Assembly (NCBI GenBank): GCA_003246265.1
Contig: QKAU01000063.1
Span: 1 to 44,938, forward strand
From: Kiritimatiellales bacterium
GTDB lineage: Bacteria; Verrucomicrobiota; Kiritimatiellia; Kiritimatiellales; Pontiellaceae
Direction: 5' to 3'
DNA: 44,938 bases
The notes beneath the pieces were generated by a model. The model was not told the origin of the DNA. It saw only the letters and a list, made by a program, of their open reading frames with translations, and ran no database searches. The position numbers and the translations under genes were made by a program. Shown in pieces: positions 31,329 through 39,596 of the stretch. The number at the start of each line of letters is the position of its first letter. The first letter of the stretch is position 1.

Positions 31329-32129
31329 ATGTCGCGTTTCCGCATTACCGAGATTTCCGACCCGCGGTTCGAGCGCGACTACCTGCGCTTCATCACCGTC
31401 AAGAGCCCCGCGCTGGGACGCCGTGCCGACATCGCCCTCTACCTGCCCGCGGGGTGGGAGACCATGCGTGACCTGCCTTTGCTCACCCTCCTGCACGGCG
31501 TCTACGGAAGCCACTGGGTCTGGCCGTTCAAGGGGGCCGCCCACCTCACGGCGGCCGAGATGGTCGGCTCGGGCGAAATCAGGCCACTGGCCATCGCCAT
31601 GCCGTCCGACGGGCTCTGGCGCGAAGGCAGCGGCTACCTCCCGCATGCGGGTGCCGATTATGAGCGATGGATCACCGACGACGTCCCCGCCGCCGTCATG
31701 GAAAACGTTGAGCCTGTATCCTTCGGATCGAAGCGCTTCATCGCCGGCCTTTCGATGGGCGGCTATGGTGCGCTTCGGCTTGGCGCCAAGCATGCCCCGC
31801 GCTACTCGGCCATCTCGGCCCACTCCGCCATCACCGATTTCCCCCAGTTGGAAAAGTTCGTCGCCGAACCTCTGGCCGACTACCCGCTGGCGGATGCGGA
31901 AGGGCTTTCCGCCGCCCACTGGATCAAGAAACACGCCGCCACGCTTCCCCCGCTGCGGTTCGATTGCGGCATCGACGACCTTCTGGTCGAAGAGAACCGT
32001 GCGCTCCACCGGGAGTTGACGGAGGCGGGCATCGCCCACGACTACGAGGAGTTTCCCGGAAGCCATGCGTGGGACTACTGGATCCTGCATCTGCGCGACA
32101 CGTTGCGTTTCGTCGACCGCTTCGCCTGA
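31329..32129 (+). CDS. esterase D / S-formylglutathione hydrolase-like esterase
   Basis: 266 residues, alpha/beta hydrolase of the putative-esterase (PF00756) type: LLTLLHGVYGSHWVW for the oxyanion region, nucleophile motif FIAGLSMGGYGALRLG, acid in FDCGIDDLLVEENRAL and histidine in EEFPGSHAWDYW. No signal peptide, so cytoplasmic. It starts 3 bp after the alcohol dehydrogenase stop, suggesting hydrolysis of the thioester made by that enzyme. Feruloyl-esterase-like or acyl-ester substrates are alternatives. About 40 bp separate it from bioD. Confidence 0.85.
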   Translation: MSRFRITEISDPRFERDYLRFITVKSPALGRRADIALYLPAGWETMRDLPLLTLLHGVYGSHWVWPFKGAAHLTAAEMVGSGEIRPLAIAMPSDGLWREGSGYLPHAGADYERWITDDVPAAVMENVEPVSFGSKRFIAGLSMGGYGALRLGAKHAPRYSAISAHSAITDFPQLEKFVAEPLADYPLADAEGLSAAHWIKKHAATLPPLRFDCGIDDLLVEENRALHRELTEAGIAHDYEEFPGSHAWDYWILHLRDTLRFVDRFA

Positions 32130-32170
32130 AATGCGTTGAGTGGGTCCCGATGTTGGTGTTTAGTGGACGC

Positions 32171-32938
32171 ATGAACGGACTCTTCATTACGGGAACGGAC
32201 ACCGGAGTCGGGAAAACCGCACTCGCCGCGCTCCTCTTTGCCGAACTGCGGCACCGCGGAATGAATGCCGCCTACTGCAAGCCGGTACAGACCGGTTGTT
32301 CGGAACGCGACGCCCGATCCCCGACACCTCACCCAGCATCAAGCGTCAAGCATCAACCCTTTTCCGTTCCCGATCTGGACTACGCCCTATCGATGGCTGC
32401 GATGAAGGTGGACGAGGAGACCTGCGAAAAAATGGCCCCCTACCGCTTCGAGCCCGCCTGCTCCCCCCATCTGGCGGCGGAGATGGCCGGCGTGGAAATC
32501 GACATCGCCGAAATCGTGATTGCCGTACGGACGCTCTCCGCGCAATTCGAGTTCATCATCGCGGAAGGTGCCGGAGGCGTCCTGGTGCCGCTCAATCCCC
32601 GGGAGGCGATGCTCGACCTGATGCAGGCGCTCCGGTTCCCGGTGCTGGTGGCCGCACGACCGGGACTGGGCACCATCAACCATACGCTGCTCACCTTGCG
32701 GACGCTGCGTGCCGACGGATTGGAAATCGCCGGTGTCGTCCTCGTCGCCGGGCAACCCGGCGAACCTGGATTCATCGAAGAGAACAATGCCACCACCATA
32801 GAACGCCTCGGCAAGGTGCCCGTGCTGGGCACCATCCCCTACTGCCACGCCCTCGCCTCCGCGCATCCGAACTACAACGACCTCCCCATCCCCGTTGTCG
32901 CCGAAACCGAAAAAATCCTGAACCGGCTAGCCCTATGA
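32171..32938 (+). CDS. bioD: dethiobiotin synthetase
   Basis: 255 residues from the ATG at 32171. P-loop GLFITGTDTGVGKTALAALL, Lys in YCKPVQTG, PYRFEPACSPHLAAEMAG and EGAGGVLVPLN are BioD hallmarks. It carboxylates 7,8-diaminopelargonate with CO2 and ATP to form dethiobiotin. It is longer than usual (about 225-240) because of an extra segment (about residues 47-62) encoded by a heptamer repeat. Its stop overlaps the next ATG (ATGA, 32935-32938), coupling it to a TonB-dependent receptor. bioA and bioB are not in this window. Confidence 0.92.
   Translation: MNGLFITGTDTGVGKTALAALLFAELRHRGMNAAYCKPVQTGCSERDARSPTPHPASSVKHQPFSVPDLDYALSMAAMKVDEETCEKMAPYRFEPACSPHLAAEMAGVEIDIAEIVIAVRTLSAQFEFIIAEGAGGVLVPLNPREAMLDLMQALRFPVLVAARPGLGTINHTLLTLRTLRADGLEIAGVVLVAGQPGEPGFIEENNATTIERLGKVPVLGTIPYCHALASAHPNYNDLPIPVVAETEKILNRLAL
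32336..32356 (+). repeat. 3 x 7-bp tandem repeat inside bioD
   Basis: GCATCAA, GCGTCAA and GCATCAA follow one another without gap, 21 bp in all, so the bioD frame is kept. It falls in a poorly conserved loop after QTGCSERD. Confidence 0.6.
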
Positions 32939-34530
32939 AGCCACGCCCTGCCATCTTTGCCGCCGCGCTGGCCCCGCTACTGGCCTGGGCAGGCAATCCG
33001 GAGATCCTTGTCAACCCGCAAGGGCTGGCCCAGCAGGACCTCTCCATCCGGGGCAGCAGCTATGCGGGAACGGGATTGTCGATCAACGGAGTGATGCTGG
33101 ATATCCCGTGGTCCCGGCATTTCAACGCCGAGCTGCCGCTGCCGCAGTCGATCCTCAGCGAAGCGGAGGCCCGCCGCGGCCTTCACAACATCTCCGGCCA
33201 CCTGGTGGGGACGGCGGACCATACGATCCAACCTTTCGCTTCGCGGTCGGAGGCCCAGCTCGGCCTGGGGTCGAAGGAGCGCTATCAGGCCTCGCTCTTC
33301 GGCAGTTCGGAGAATCTGGGCGGCTTCATCGACGGCGAAAAGGCGAAGGATATCGACTATGGCGCAAACGACCTCGACCGGCTCTCCGGCTCGGCGTTCG
33401 TGCAGTTCATGCAGAACGGCTGGCAGTTCGACATCCTGAGCGCCAGCCAGAGCAAGCGCTATGGCGCCCAGGGATACTATGGAATTCCCGCCACCACCTA
33501 TGCCGAGGAGCGCACCGAGGACCAGTTGATCTATCTCGGTGCCTGCCGGGGCGACCTCGACGGCGCCTATCTCCGCGCCGGGACGGGGCTGCGCGCGTTC
33601 AACGACGAGTATTCCATCCCCTCCTCTTTGTTCTATCAGGAGGTGCTCTCCCGCTCCGCATCGCTGATGGTCGAGGGGCGTACGCTGGAGGTGCAGCATA
33701 TCTTGCTCAACGTGCGCGGCGACCTGCTGCATGAGCGCATCGACCGGGACGTGGACTTGCCGAGCCGCACCCGGGGATCGCTCGTGCTGCTGCCCGAAGC
33801 CCGGTTCGGGCACTTTGCCGCAAAGGGAGGTCTCAACACCGTCTTCCAGACCTCGGAAAGCGCCGAATGGATGCCGCAGGCCGGCATCGACTGGTTCACG
33901 ACCGACAACGCCACGCTCTACGCATCCTACTCCGAAAATGTGCAGCAGCCGGACTACCAATCGCTGGCCAGCAACGCCGCCCTCCAGCTCCAGCGAGCGA
34001 AAAACAGCGAGGTGGGATTCCGCCAGCTCCTCTCGGCCAGCCTCGATTGGCGGATTGCGGCGTTCCACCGCCGCCAGGAGAACGCATCGGATTGGCAGGC
34101 CGGGACCGCCATCGGCCTGGGCACCCTGAATGTGGACGGCTGCGATGCCGCCATCCATTTCGCCCCGTCGGACAAGCTCGACGTGCAGGGCTACTACCAA
34201 TGGATCCATAAGGATGGCGCAGTGGCGGGAGGATTGTACGAAAGCGACTACCCCGAACATCTGGTCGCGGTTTCCGGGTTCTGGCGGTTTGCCCCCGCAT
34301 TCCGTCTCTTTGGCGCGCAAACCCTGCGCTGGCAGGCCGACCATCTGGGGCGCACCGGAGGCGATTTCGGGGCCGATGCCTCGCTGGGCTTGCAATACTC
34401 CCCCCGCTACGCCAAGAATGTGCGCCTTTCGCTGCTGGCGGAAAACCTGTGGAACTCCGACTTCCAGGCCATACCCGGCCTTAAGCCGCGCCCCGCATCG
34501 GTCCTTTCCGCCATCGCCGTTGCATGGTGA
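32935..34530 (+). CDS. TonB-dependent-receptor-like outer-membrane protein with a shortened plug
   Basis: 531 residues with a signal peptide (PAIFAAALAPLLAWA). The mature protein starts almost at the plug's DLSIRGSSYAGTGLSINGVM motif, lacking the usual TonB box and first half of the plug. A beta-barrel follows with many alternating aromatic segments (TLYASYSENVQQPDYQSLAS, LRLFGAQTLRW-like), ending RPASVLSAIAVAW, typical of TonB-dependent receptors. Most family members exceed 600 residues. Overlap with bioD suggests a link to biotin or a precursor, perhaps uptake; this is contextual only. The start is fixed by the ATGA overlap and signal peptide. Confidence 0.75.
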   Translation: MKPRPAIFAAALAPLLAWAGNPEILVNPQGLAQQDLSIRGSSYAGTGLSINGVMLDIPWSRHFNAELPLPQSILSEAEARRGLHNISGHLVGTADHTIQPFASRSEAQLGLGSKERYQASLFGSSENLGGFIDGEKAKDIDYGANDLDRLSGSAFVQFMQNGWQFDILSASQSKRYGAQGYYGIPATTYAEERTEDQLIYLGACRGDLDGAYLRAGTGLRAFNDEYSIPSSLFYQEVLSRSASLMVEGRTLEVQHILLNVRGDLLHERIDRDVDLPSRTRGSLVLLPEARFGHFAAKGGLNTVFQTSESAEWMPQAGIDWFTTDNATLYASYSENVQQPDYQSLASNAALQLQRAKNSEVGFRQLLSASLDWRIAAFHRRQENASDWQAGTAIGLGTLNVDGCDAAIHFAPSDKLDVQGYYQWIHKDGAVAGGLYESDYPEHLVAVSGFWRFAPAFRLFGAQTLRWQADHLGRTGGDFGADASLGLQYSPRYAKNVRLSLLAENLWNSDFQAIPGLKPRPASVLSAIAVAW

Positions 34531-34551
34531 AACCAACGCCAAGGACAAGTC

Positions 34552-35652
34552 ATGGGTTTTGAAAAAGGATCGCTGGGATTCCGGATGTTTTTCGCTTCGC
34601 GCGACCTAACGGAGGAGGATGTCGACCGCTTCGCCGCGCAGGCGCTGCCGCCACTCAACACGCTGGCCGAGGAAGAGGTGCACGGATGGGTGGCCGGGCG
34701 CCACCTGCTCGACCGCAATATCACGCACGACAACGCCTTTCTCGGCGGCTATCTGCGCCTGACCTTGACGCAAGCCAAAAAGAAGGTGCCCGCCTCGCTG
34801 CTGGCGGCGGAGAGCGCCGTCGAGGAGATGGCCGCCATGGAGGCCGAGGGTAGGCAGTACCTCAACCAGCAGCAGCGCGGGGAGATCCGCCGTTCCGTGA
34901 GCGAACGCCTGCTGCCCGACATGCCGCCGCAGCTCAAGGGGATCGATTTTGTCTTCGACCCGCGCTCGCACTTGATCTATGCCTCCGCCACTTCGGAAAA
35001 ACAGGTCGACGCCTTTGTCCTCAGCCTCATGCAGACCACCGGCTGTTCCGCCCAGGCCGCCGATCCCATTGCCATTGCGGCCAAGACTGAGGGCATCGAT
35101 GTCGAAGGTTGGGCTCCCGCAAGCTTCTCGGGCGAACTCGAGGACGGAATGGTCGACGGCACCGCCGGCCGCGAATTCCTGATGTGGCTCTGGTACAGTT
35201 CCGAAAAACGCGGCGGCATCGCCCAGGTTCCGGAGGCCGGGGAGATCGCCTTCATGGTCGAGGGGCCGCTCACTTTCGTGATGGAGGGCAAGGGCGCACA
35301 TGAGATTGCGTTGCGCAAGGGCGAGCCGATGCTTAGCGCGGAGGCGCGCACGGCACTGCTATCGGGAAAGAAGCTGAAAAAGGCCAAGCTCCAGTTTGTG
35401 CGCGGCGAGGAGTCGTGGGCCTTCAGCTTCGATGCCGACGAGTTCGTCTTCCGAAGCCTCAAGTTGCCGCCGACCGAAACCTACGACCGGATCGGCAAAT
35501 TCCAGGAACGGATGGTGCTGCTCGAAACCTTCCGCCAGATCGTCTTCCACCTCTACCGCGAGTTCGTCAAGGAACGCCATGCGCCAGCCACGTGGAAGAA
35601 GACGAAGGAGGCGATGCGCCAGTGGGTGGCCGACCGGCCGGCATCGGCCTAG
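34552..35652 (+). CDS. RdgC-like recombination-associated protein
   Basis: 366 residues without signal or membrane helix. The N-terminus GFEKGSLGFRMFFASRDLTE, GWVAGRHLLDRNITHDNAFL, KKVPASLLAAE and IRRSVSERLLPDMPPQLKGI follow the pattern of RdgC-like proteins from several phyla, DNA-binding rings that modulate RecA. Length is close to E. coli RdgC (303) plus an extension. Residue-level similarity to the enterobacterial protein is weak, so I am only fairly sure. It lies 21 bp downstream of the receptor gene and meets the convergent aminotransferase gene with a 1-bp gap. Confidence 0.55.
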   Translation: MGFEKGSLGFRMFFASRDLTEEDVDRFAAQALPPLNTLAEEEVHGWVAGRHLLDRNITHDNAFLGGYLRLTLTQAKKKVPASLLAAESAVEEMAAMEAEGRQYLNQQQRGEIRRSVSERLLPDMPPQLKGIDFVFDPRSHLIYASATSEKQVDAFVLSLMQTTGCSAQAADPIAIAAKTEGIDVEGWAPASFSGELEDGMVDGTAGREFLMWLWYSSEKRGGIAQVPEAGEIAFMVEGPLTFVMEGKGAHEIALRKGEPMLSAEARTALLSGKKLKKAKLQFVRGEESWAFSFDADEFVFRSLKLPPTETYDRIGKFQERMVLLETFRQIVFHLYREFVKERHAPATWKKTKEAMRQWVADRPASA

Positions 35653-35653
35653 G

Positions 35654-37276
35654 CTACCTGGCGAGCTCCTTCTTGAGGAGGCGGACGAACTTTTCGGCGG
35701 GCTTGTGCTCAGCGCCCATCATGCACGCCTGGATCCAGTTGCGCTCCATGAGGTAGTTGCTGCGGTAGCTGACCAGCACGCCGTGTTCCTTGAGCCGATC
35801 CCCGATCGCCACCGAAGAATGGACCGGCGGCAGGACGATGGTGACGACCGAGGGCATGGCGCACGCGTCGGGAGCCAGGATCGGGGCGTTGATTTCGGCC
35901 AACTTCCGGCGGATCGATTTGGACCATAGGCGGATGTCGCCGTAGCGCCTCGTCCAATCGTGGGACTGGAGGGCGGCGAGCAGGGCATAGACGAGATTGG
36001 ACTGGATGGTGAAGGGGATTCCCGCCTGCTGCTGGTAGAGTCCCAGGTCGAGGGCGCAAGGCAGGTCGTCGGGGGCGGGCTGGATGTCGTGGTTGTGGAA
36101 GACCAGCCCCAGCCCGGAGATCGAGGCCAGCCCCTTTCCGCTGGTGCCGGTGGCGAGATATACGCCATCGAGATCGACGGGCACGGTGCCGATGGAACTT
36201 ATGCAATCCATGCAGAGCTTGAGCCCGCGCCCGGCGCAAACCTGCTTATACGTTCCGAGATCGTTGAGTACGCCCGTGGAGGTTTCACAATGGGTTCCCC
36301 ATACCCAGCCGATGTCGGGATGCGCATCGAGCTCCCGTTCGATCCGACCCCGGTCGAAGGTCTGTCCTTCGGGAATCTCCAACGTGTGGAAGAAGAGCTT
36401 GGCCCCGTTGGCGTTCTTCACCAGGCGGCGGCCGAATTCACCGCTGACCAGGACTAGCCCTTTCCGGCCGAGCAGGGAGAGCTGGCCGGCAACGGCATCG
36501 TTGGCGAGCGTACCGGGCCCCATCATGATCTCGACCTGTCTGGCGTTGACCAGTCCGCACAGGAGCCCGCGCACCTTTTGGAAATCCTTCATGAAGCCCT
36601 CCCCCCGGTGCGAACAGGGGCGGTTCCGGTAGACTTCGGCCACCTGCTTGGCGTAGTCCACCGGCCCGGGCAGGAAGTTGAAGAGCATGGTGTCGTCGTT
36701 GGCTAGTTCGGGCGTGTCCCTGGCGAAGGAACGGGAACGCTTCTTGAGATCCTGGTAGGCCTCGAGCGTGAGGTACATCGGCTGGTACTGCGCATCGTCG
36801 GATCCGACCAGGGGCCCGAAGGGCACGAAGCCGAGGTACTGGTAGAGCTTGATCTGCCGGACCGTGCCGGAAATGACCGCCAGGTCGTGGCCGCAGTCGA
36901 TCGCATGCTGGACGAGCTGAGCAATGAGCCCCTGCGTGATCCGGGTGTAGCGGTATTCCTCCTCGACGGCAAGCAGGCGGATCTCGCACAGCGAACGGCC
37001 ATCCGGCAGATAGGTGTCAAGGTTTGCCAGCTTGGCATCGAGGGAGAAGGGCCGCTTGTCGCGGAAGGCGATCATGCCGGCAAGAACCCTGCGTTCCCGG
37101 TCGACACAGACGATGTAGGTGTTTTCCTCGTGGAACCGGTCGGCCAGTTTCCGCCGGCGGTTGGGTTCGTGCTGGGGAATCTCCTCGACGAAGGTCTTGT
37201 AGTTGAGGGCGTGGACCGCCTCGATCTCCCACGGCTCCTCCGCCACCTTGAATATGAACCCATCCAGCGAAGCCAT
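35654..37276 (-). CDS. GNAT acyltransferase fused to class V aminotransferase
   Basis: 540 residues from the ATG at 37276. Residues about 1-175 form a GNAT-type domain of the autoinducer-synthase/FeeM-like kind (NYKTFVEEIPQHEPN, CEIRLLAVEEEYRYTRITQG, YQYLGFVPFG), enzymes that often use acyl-ACP. Residues about 200-535 are a class V PLP aminotransferase related to alanine-glyoxylate/serine-pyruvate aminotransferases: MGPGTLANDAVAGQ, GTHCETSTGVLND, MDCISSIGTVPVDL, and the PLP lysine near 380 in ATGTSGKGLAS. The fusion suggests that an amino acid is made or used and then N- or O-acylated. It starts 1 bp after the stop of a PlsY-like gene, so lipid chemistry is likely. Confidence 0.85.
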   Translation of the reverse strand: MASLDGFIFKVAEEPWEIEAVHALNYKTFVEEIPQHEPNRRRKLADRFHEENTYIVCVDRERRVLAGMIAFRDKRPFSLDAKLANLDTYLPDGRSLCEIRLLAVEEEYRYTRITQGLIAQLVQHAIDCGHDLAVISGTVRQIKLYQYLGFVPFGPLVGSDDAQYQPMYLTLEAYQDLKKRSRSFARDTPELANDDTMLFNFLPGPVDYAKQVAEVYRNRPCSHRGEGFMKDFQKVRGLLCGLVNARQVEIMMGPGTLANDAVAGQLSLLGRKGLVLVSGEFGRRLVKNANGAKLFFHTLEIPEGQTFDRGRIERELDAHPDIGWVWGTHCETSTGVLNDLGTYKQVCAGRGLKLCMDCISSIGTVPVDLDGVYLATGTSGKGLASISGLGLVFHNHDIQPAPDDLPCALDLGLYQQQAGIPFTIQSNLVYALLAALQSHDWTRRYGDIRLWSKSIRRKLAEINAPILAPDACAMPSVVTIVLPPVHSSVAIGDRLKEHGVLVSYRSNYLMERNWIQACMMGAEHKPAEKFVRLLKKELAR

Positions 37277-37277
37277 C

Positions 37278-37868
37278 CTACGCCTCCTTGCGCGCCGCGG
37301 CCCCGGCGAAGGCCTTGCGCAAACGCTCCCGGTGTGCAAAAAGGATAATCACCGATGCCCCTGCAAGTGCCGCAACGGCATGTCCGGAATAGCCGAGGGC
37401 ATGCGCGGCGGGAGGAAGGAGAAGGAAGGCCGCAAGCCCGCTCAGGATGAAGCCGCGCCGGAAAACCATCAGCACCAGTGTGAAGCAGAGCAGTGCAAGC
37501 GCGAGCAGGGGATCGTAGGCCAGATAGGCCCCGATCGCCGTTGCAATGCCCCGCCCCCCATGGAAATGGAGGGGGAGCGGCCAGATGTGCCCAGCGATTA
37601 CCGCGACGAGTACCAGGGAAAGCGCGGGAGCGGAGACCTCGAAGTTGCGGGCCAGCACTACGGCCAGCACGCCCTTGAGCGCATCGCCGAGCAGGGTGAT
37701 GACGAAGCCCGGCCGGCCGAGCACCCGACCCACGTTGCGGGCGCCGACGCCTCCGCTACCCTGTTCGCGGATATCGAGACCGGTCCTGAACCGTACCAGG
37801 TAGTAGCCGGCGCAGATACCACCCAGCAAGTACGCGAACAGGATGCAGAGGATCTCCTTCCCGGTCAT
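37278..37868 (-). CDS. PlsY-like acyl-phosphate:glycerol-3-phosphate acyltransferase family protein
   Basis: 196 residues from the ATG at 37868. Multi-pass inner-membrane protein with the PlsY landmarks in altered form: GSGGVGARNVGRVLGRPG (canonical SGNPGATNV-type loop), GDALKGVLAV, GHIWPLPLHFHGGRGIATAIGA and AHRERLRKA. PlsY transfers acyl groups from acyl-phosphate to glycerol-3-phosphate. Changes in the first loop (GGVGARNV) may mean a different acceptor. It is directly upstream of the GNAT-aminotransferase gene (1-bp gap) and probably co-transcribed. Confidence 0.85.
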   Translation of the reverse strand: MTGKEILCILFAYLLGGICAGYYLVRFRTGLDIREQGSGGVGARNVGRVLGRPGFVITLLGDALKGVLAVVLARNFEVSAPALSLVLVAVIAGHIWPLPLHFHGGRGIATAIGAYLAYDPLLALALLCFTLVLMVFRRGFILSGLAAFLLLPPAAHALGYSGHAVAALAGASVIILFAHRERLRKAFAGAAARKEA

Positions 37869-37971
37869 GCACAACCCCCATGATGCGATTGTGCAACCAA
37901 TCTAACAGACTCCTAACCTTTTACAACGAGCAAGTGCGGCATGTTCCCGCAAAGCCGGAGCAAGCGCGGGA

Positions 37972-39588
37972 TCAGAGCAGGTTATACCGGCCGGGCGAGA
38001 TGATGTGGTTGGGATCGAGTACCTTCTTGAGGTTGGCGACAGTACGCCAGAAAGGGTCGTCCGCGCACACTACGCGATGCATGGAGTTGATGCCGACCCG
38101 GTATGGGGGGTAGCCCTGCTCCATGTAGCGCGCCTCCATCTCGTCTATGCAGGCATGGGCCTTCCGCATCTGCTCCGCATCGCGGCGGTCGAAGGCCAGG
38201 CTCACGACGCCCTCCATGGCCTTGGTATCCATCAGGTTCACGGTGATGGCCGCCTCGAAACCATGGCGGGAAAAGGTTTCGCGCGTGTCGCGCACCACTT
38301 CCAGAACAGTGCTGCCGGATGCAGGAAGGATCGGCAGACAGAAGAGCAGCCCGGCATTGGAATGGTCCGGGTCGGGCGCATCCAGATGCTCGTAGTCGCC
38401 TGCGGACCAGTAGACGGCCTTGAGGGCCTCGTCGGTCGCCTCTCCCCGGGTGAAGCCGTAGACCGGCTCGACGGCCCGGAGCATCATCGCCTGGCGACGG
38501 ATGGCAGGAATGAACGACAACGCCGAACCGAGCGTCTTCGCCCTTCGCACCAGGGCGTCGTCGAGGAACATGGTTTTGGAAAAATCCCCCGCGGCGTTGC
38601 GGATCTCCTTTTTGGCATGCCGCAAATGCGTCTTGGTTCCAAGTACTCCGATCGCGGCACTCCATGGTCCAAACCCGCCGTTCTCGAGCATATGCACGGC
38701 CTTGGCCCGCGTCGCTTCGCTTGCGGGCTGACCGGATGCCAGAAGTTGCTTATAAAGCAATGGGGCCAAGGTGATGTAGGAGCGCTCGCGGTTTCCCACG
38801 TGGGCGATGGTCGTAAAAACGCCGCGCGAACGAAGAGCTACCAGCGCATCGATGAGCCGGGGCAGTTTTGCTTCGTCATCGATTTTAACGATGGCGGCCA
38901 TGTGGGCGTCGGGTTTGGGCATAAGGTCGATGCAGGCGGAGACAACGATGCCGAAATTGCCTTGCGGAAAGAGCCCGTCGAGCGAGGGCCCCACGCCGTG
39001 GCGATAGAGGTTCCGGGTCCTGGCGTTCCCGTAATGGCCGAATCCGGTCTGGATAGTTTCACCATTGCCCAGCACGACCTGCATGTTCGATATCCCGTGG
39101 GCGCGGGAATCGAAGTAGCCGACACCGCGGTCCATGGCATTGCCGACCAGGCTGGTGTCCGACGTCGATCCGGTCACGTTGAGCATGAGCGGAAGCTTAT
39201 TTTTCCGGATGTGGTCGAGCAGTTGGCGCTGGGTTACGCCGGGCTCGACAACGGCATAGTGGAACTGTTCGTTGACTTCGATGATCCGGTCCATGCGGGA
39301 GAGGTCGATGATCGCAGCGCCATCGCGCACCGGCAGGCGGGAGCCCATGCCCCACTGCTTGCCGCGGCTGACAGGGTAGAGGGGAACGAGGAAGCGGTTC
39401 GCCGTCGCAACGATCCGCTCAACATCGCCGGCCGATGCGGGCCGCAGGACGGCAACGATCTCGCGGCTCGACCCACAGGCGCTGGCCCGGAAGGATTCGA
39501 GGCTGGCCGCATCGGCCACCACGGCATCAGCCCCGAGATCGCGCGCCCAGGCTTGGATCGCTGCTTCAAGGGAGGAGGGGGTGGCCAT
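37972..39588 (-). CDS. VAO/PCMH-type FAD-linked oxidoreductase
   Basis: 538 residues from the ATG at 39588. FAD-binding domain (about 40-220) of the vanillyl-alcohol-oxidase / p-cresol methylhydroxylase type: YPVSRGKQWGMGSRLP, YAVVEPGVTQRQLLDHIRKN, GNAMDRGVGYFDSRAHG and QVVLGNGE. The C-terminal end KKVLDPNHIISPGRYNL is the family's usual tail. Such enzymes oxidise para-substituted phenols or hydroxy acids and pass electrons to cytochromes or oxygen. No adjacent cytochrome subunit is present, unlike p-cresol methylhydroxylase. It is third in an operon after an FadL-type porin and a REC-kinase. Exact substrate unknown. Confidence 0.83.
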   Translation of the reverse strand: MATPSSLEAAIQAWARDLGADAVVADAASLESFRASACGSSREIVAVLRPASAGDVERIVATANRFLVPLYPVSRGKQWGMGSRLPVRDGAAIIDLSRMDRIIEVNEQFHYAVVEPGVTQRQLLDHIRKNKLPLMLNVTGSTSDTSLVGNAMDRGVGYFDSRAHGISNMQVVLGNGETIQTGFGHYGNARTRNLYRHGVGPSLDGLFPQGNFGIVVSACIDLMPKPDAHMAAIVKIDDEAKLPRLIDALVALRSRGVFTTIAHVGNRERSYITLAPLLYKQLLASGQPASEATRAKAVHMLENGGFGPWSAAIGVLGTKTHLRHAKKEIRNAAGDFSKTMFLDDALVRRAKTLGSALSFIPAIRRQAMMLRAVEPVYGFTRGEATDEALKAVYWSAGDYEHLDAPDPDHSNAGLLFCLPILPASGSTVLEVVRDTRETFSRHGFEAAITVNLMDTKAMEGVVSLAFDRRDAEQMRKAHACIDEMEARYMEQGYPPYRVGINSMHRVVCADDPFWRTVANLKKVLDPNHIISPGRYNLL

Positions 39589-39596
39589 GGATCGGG

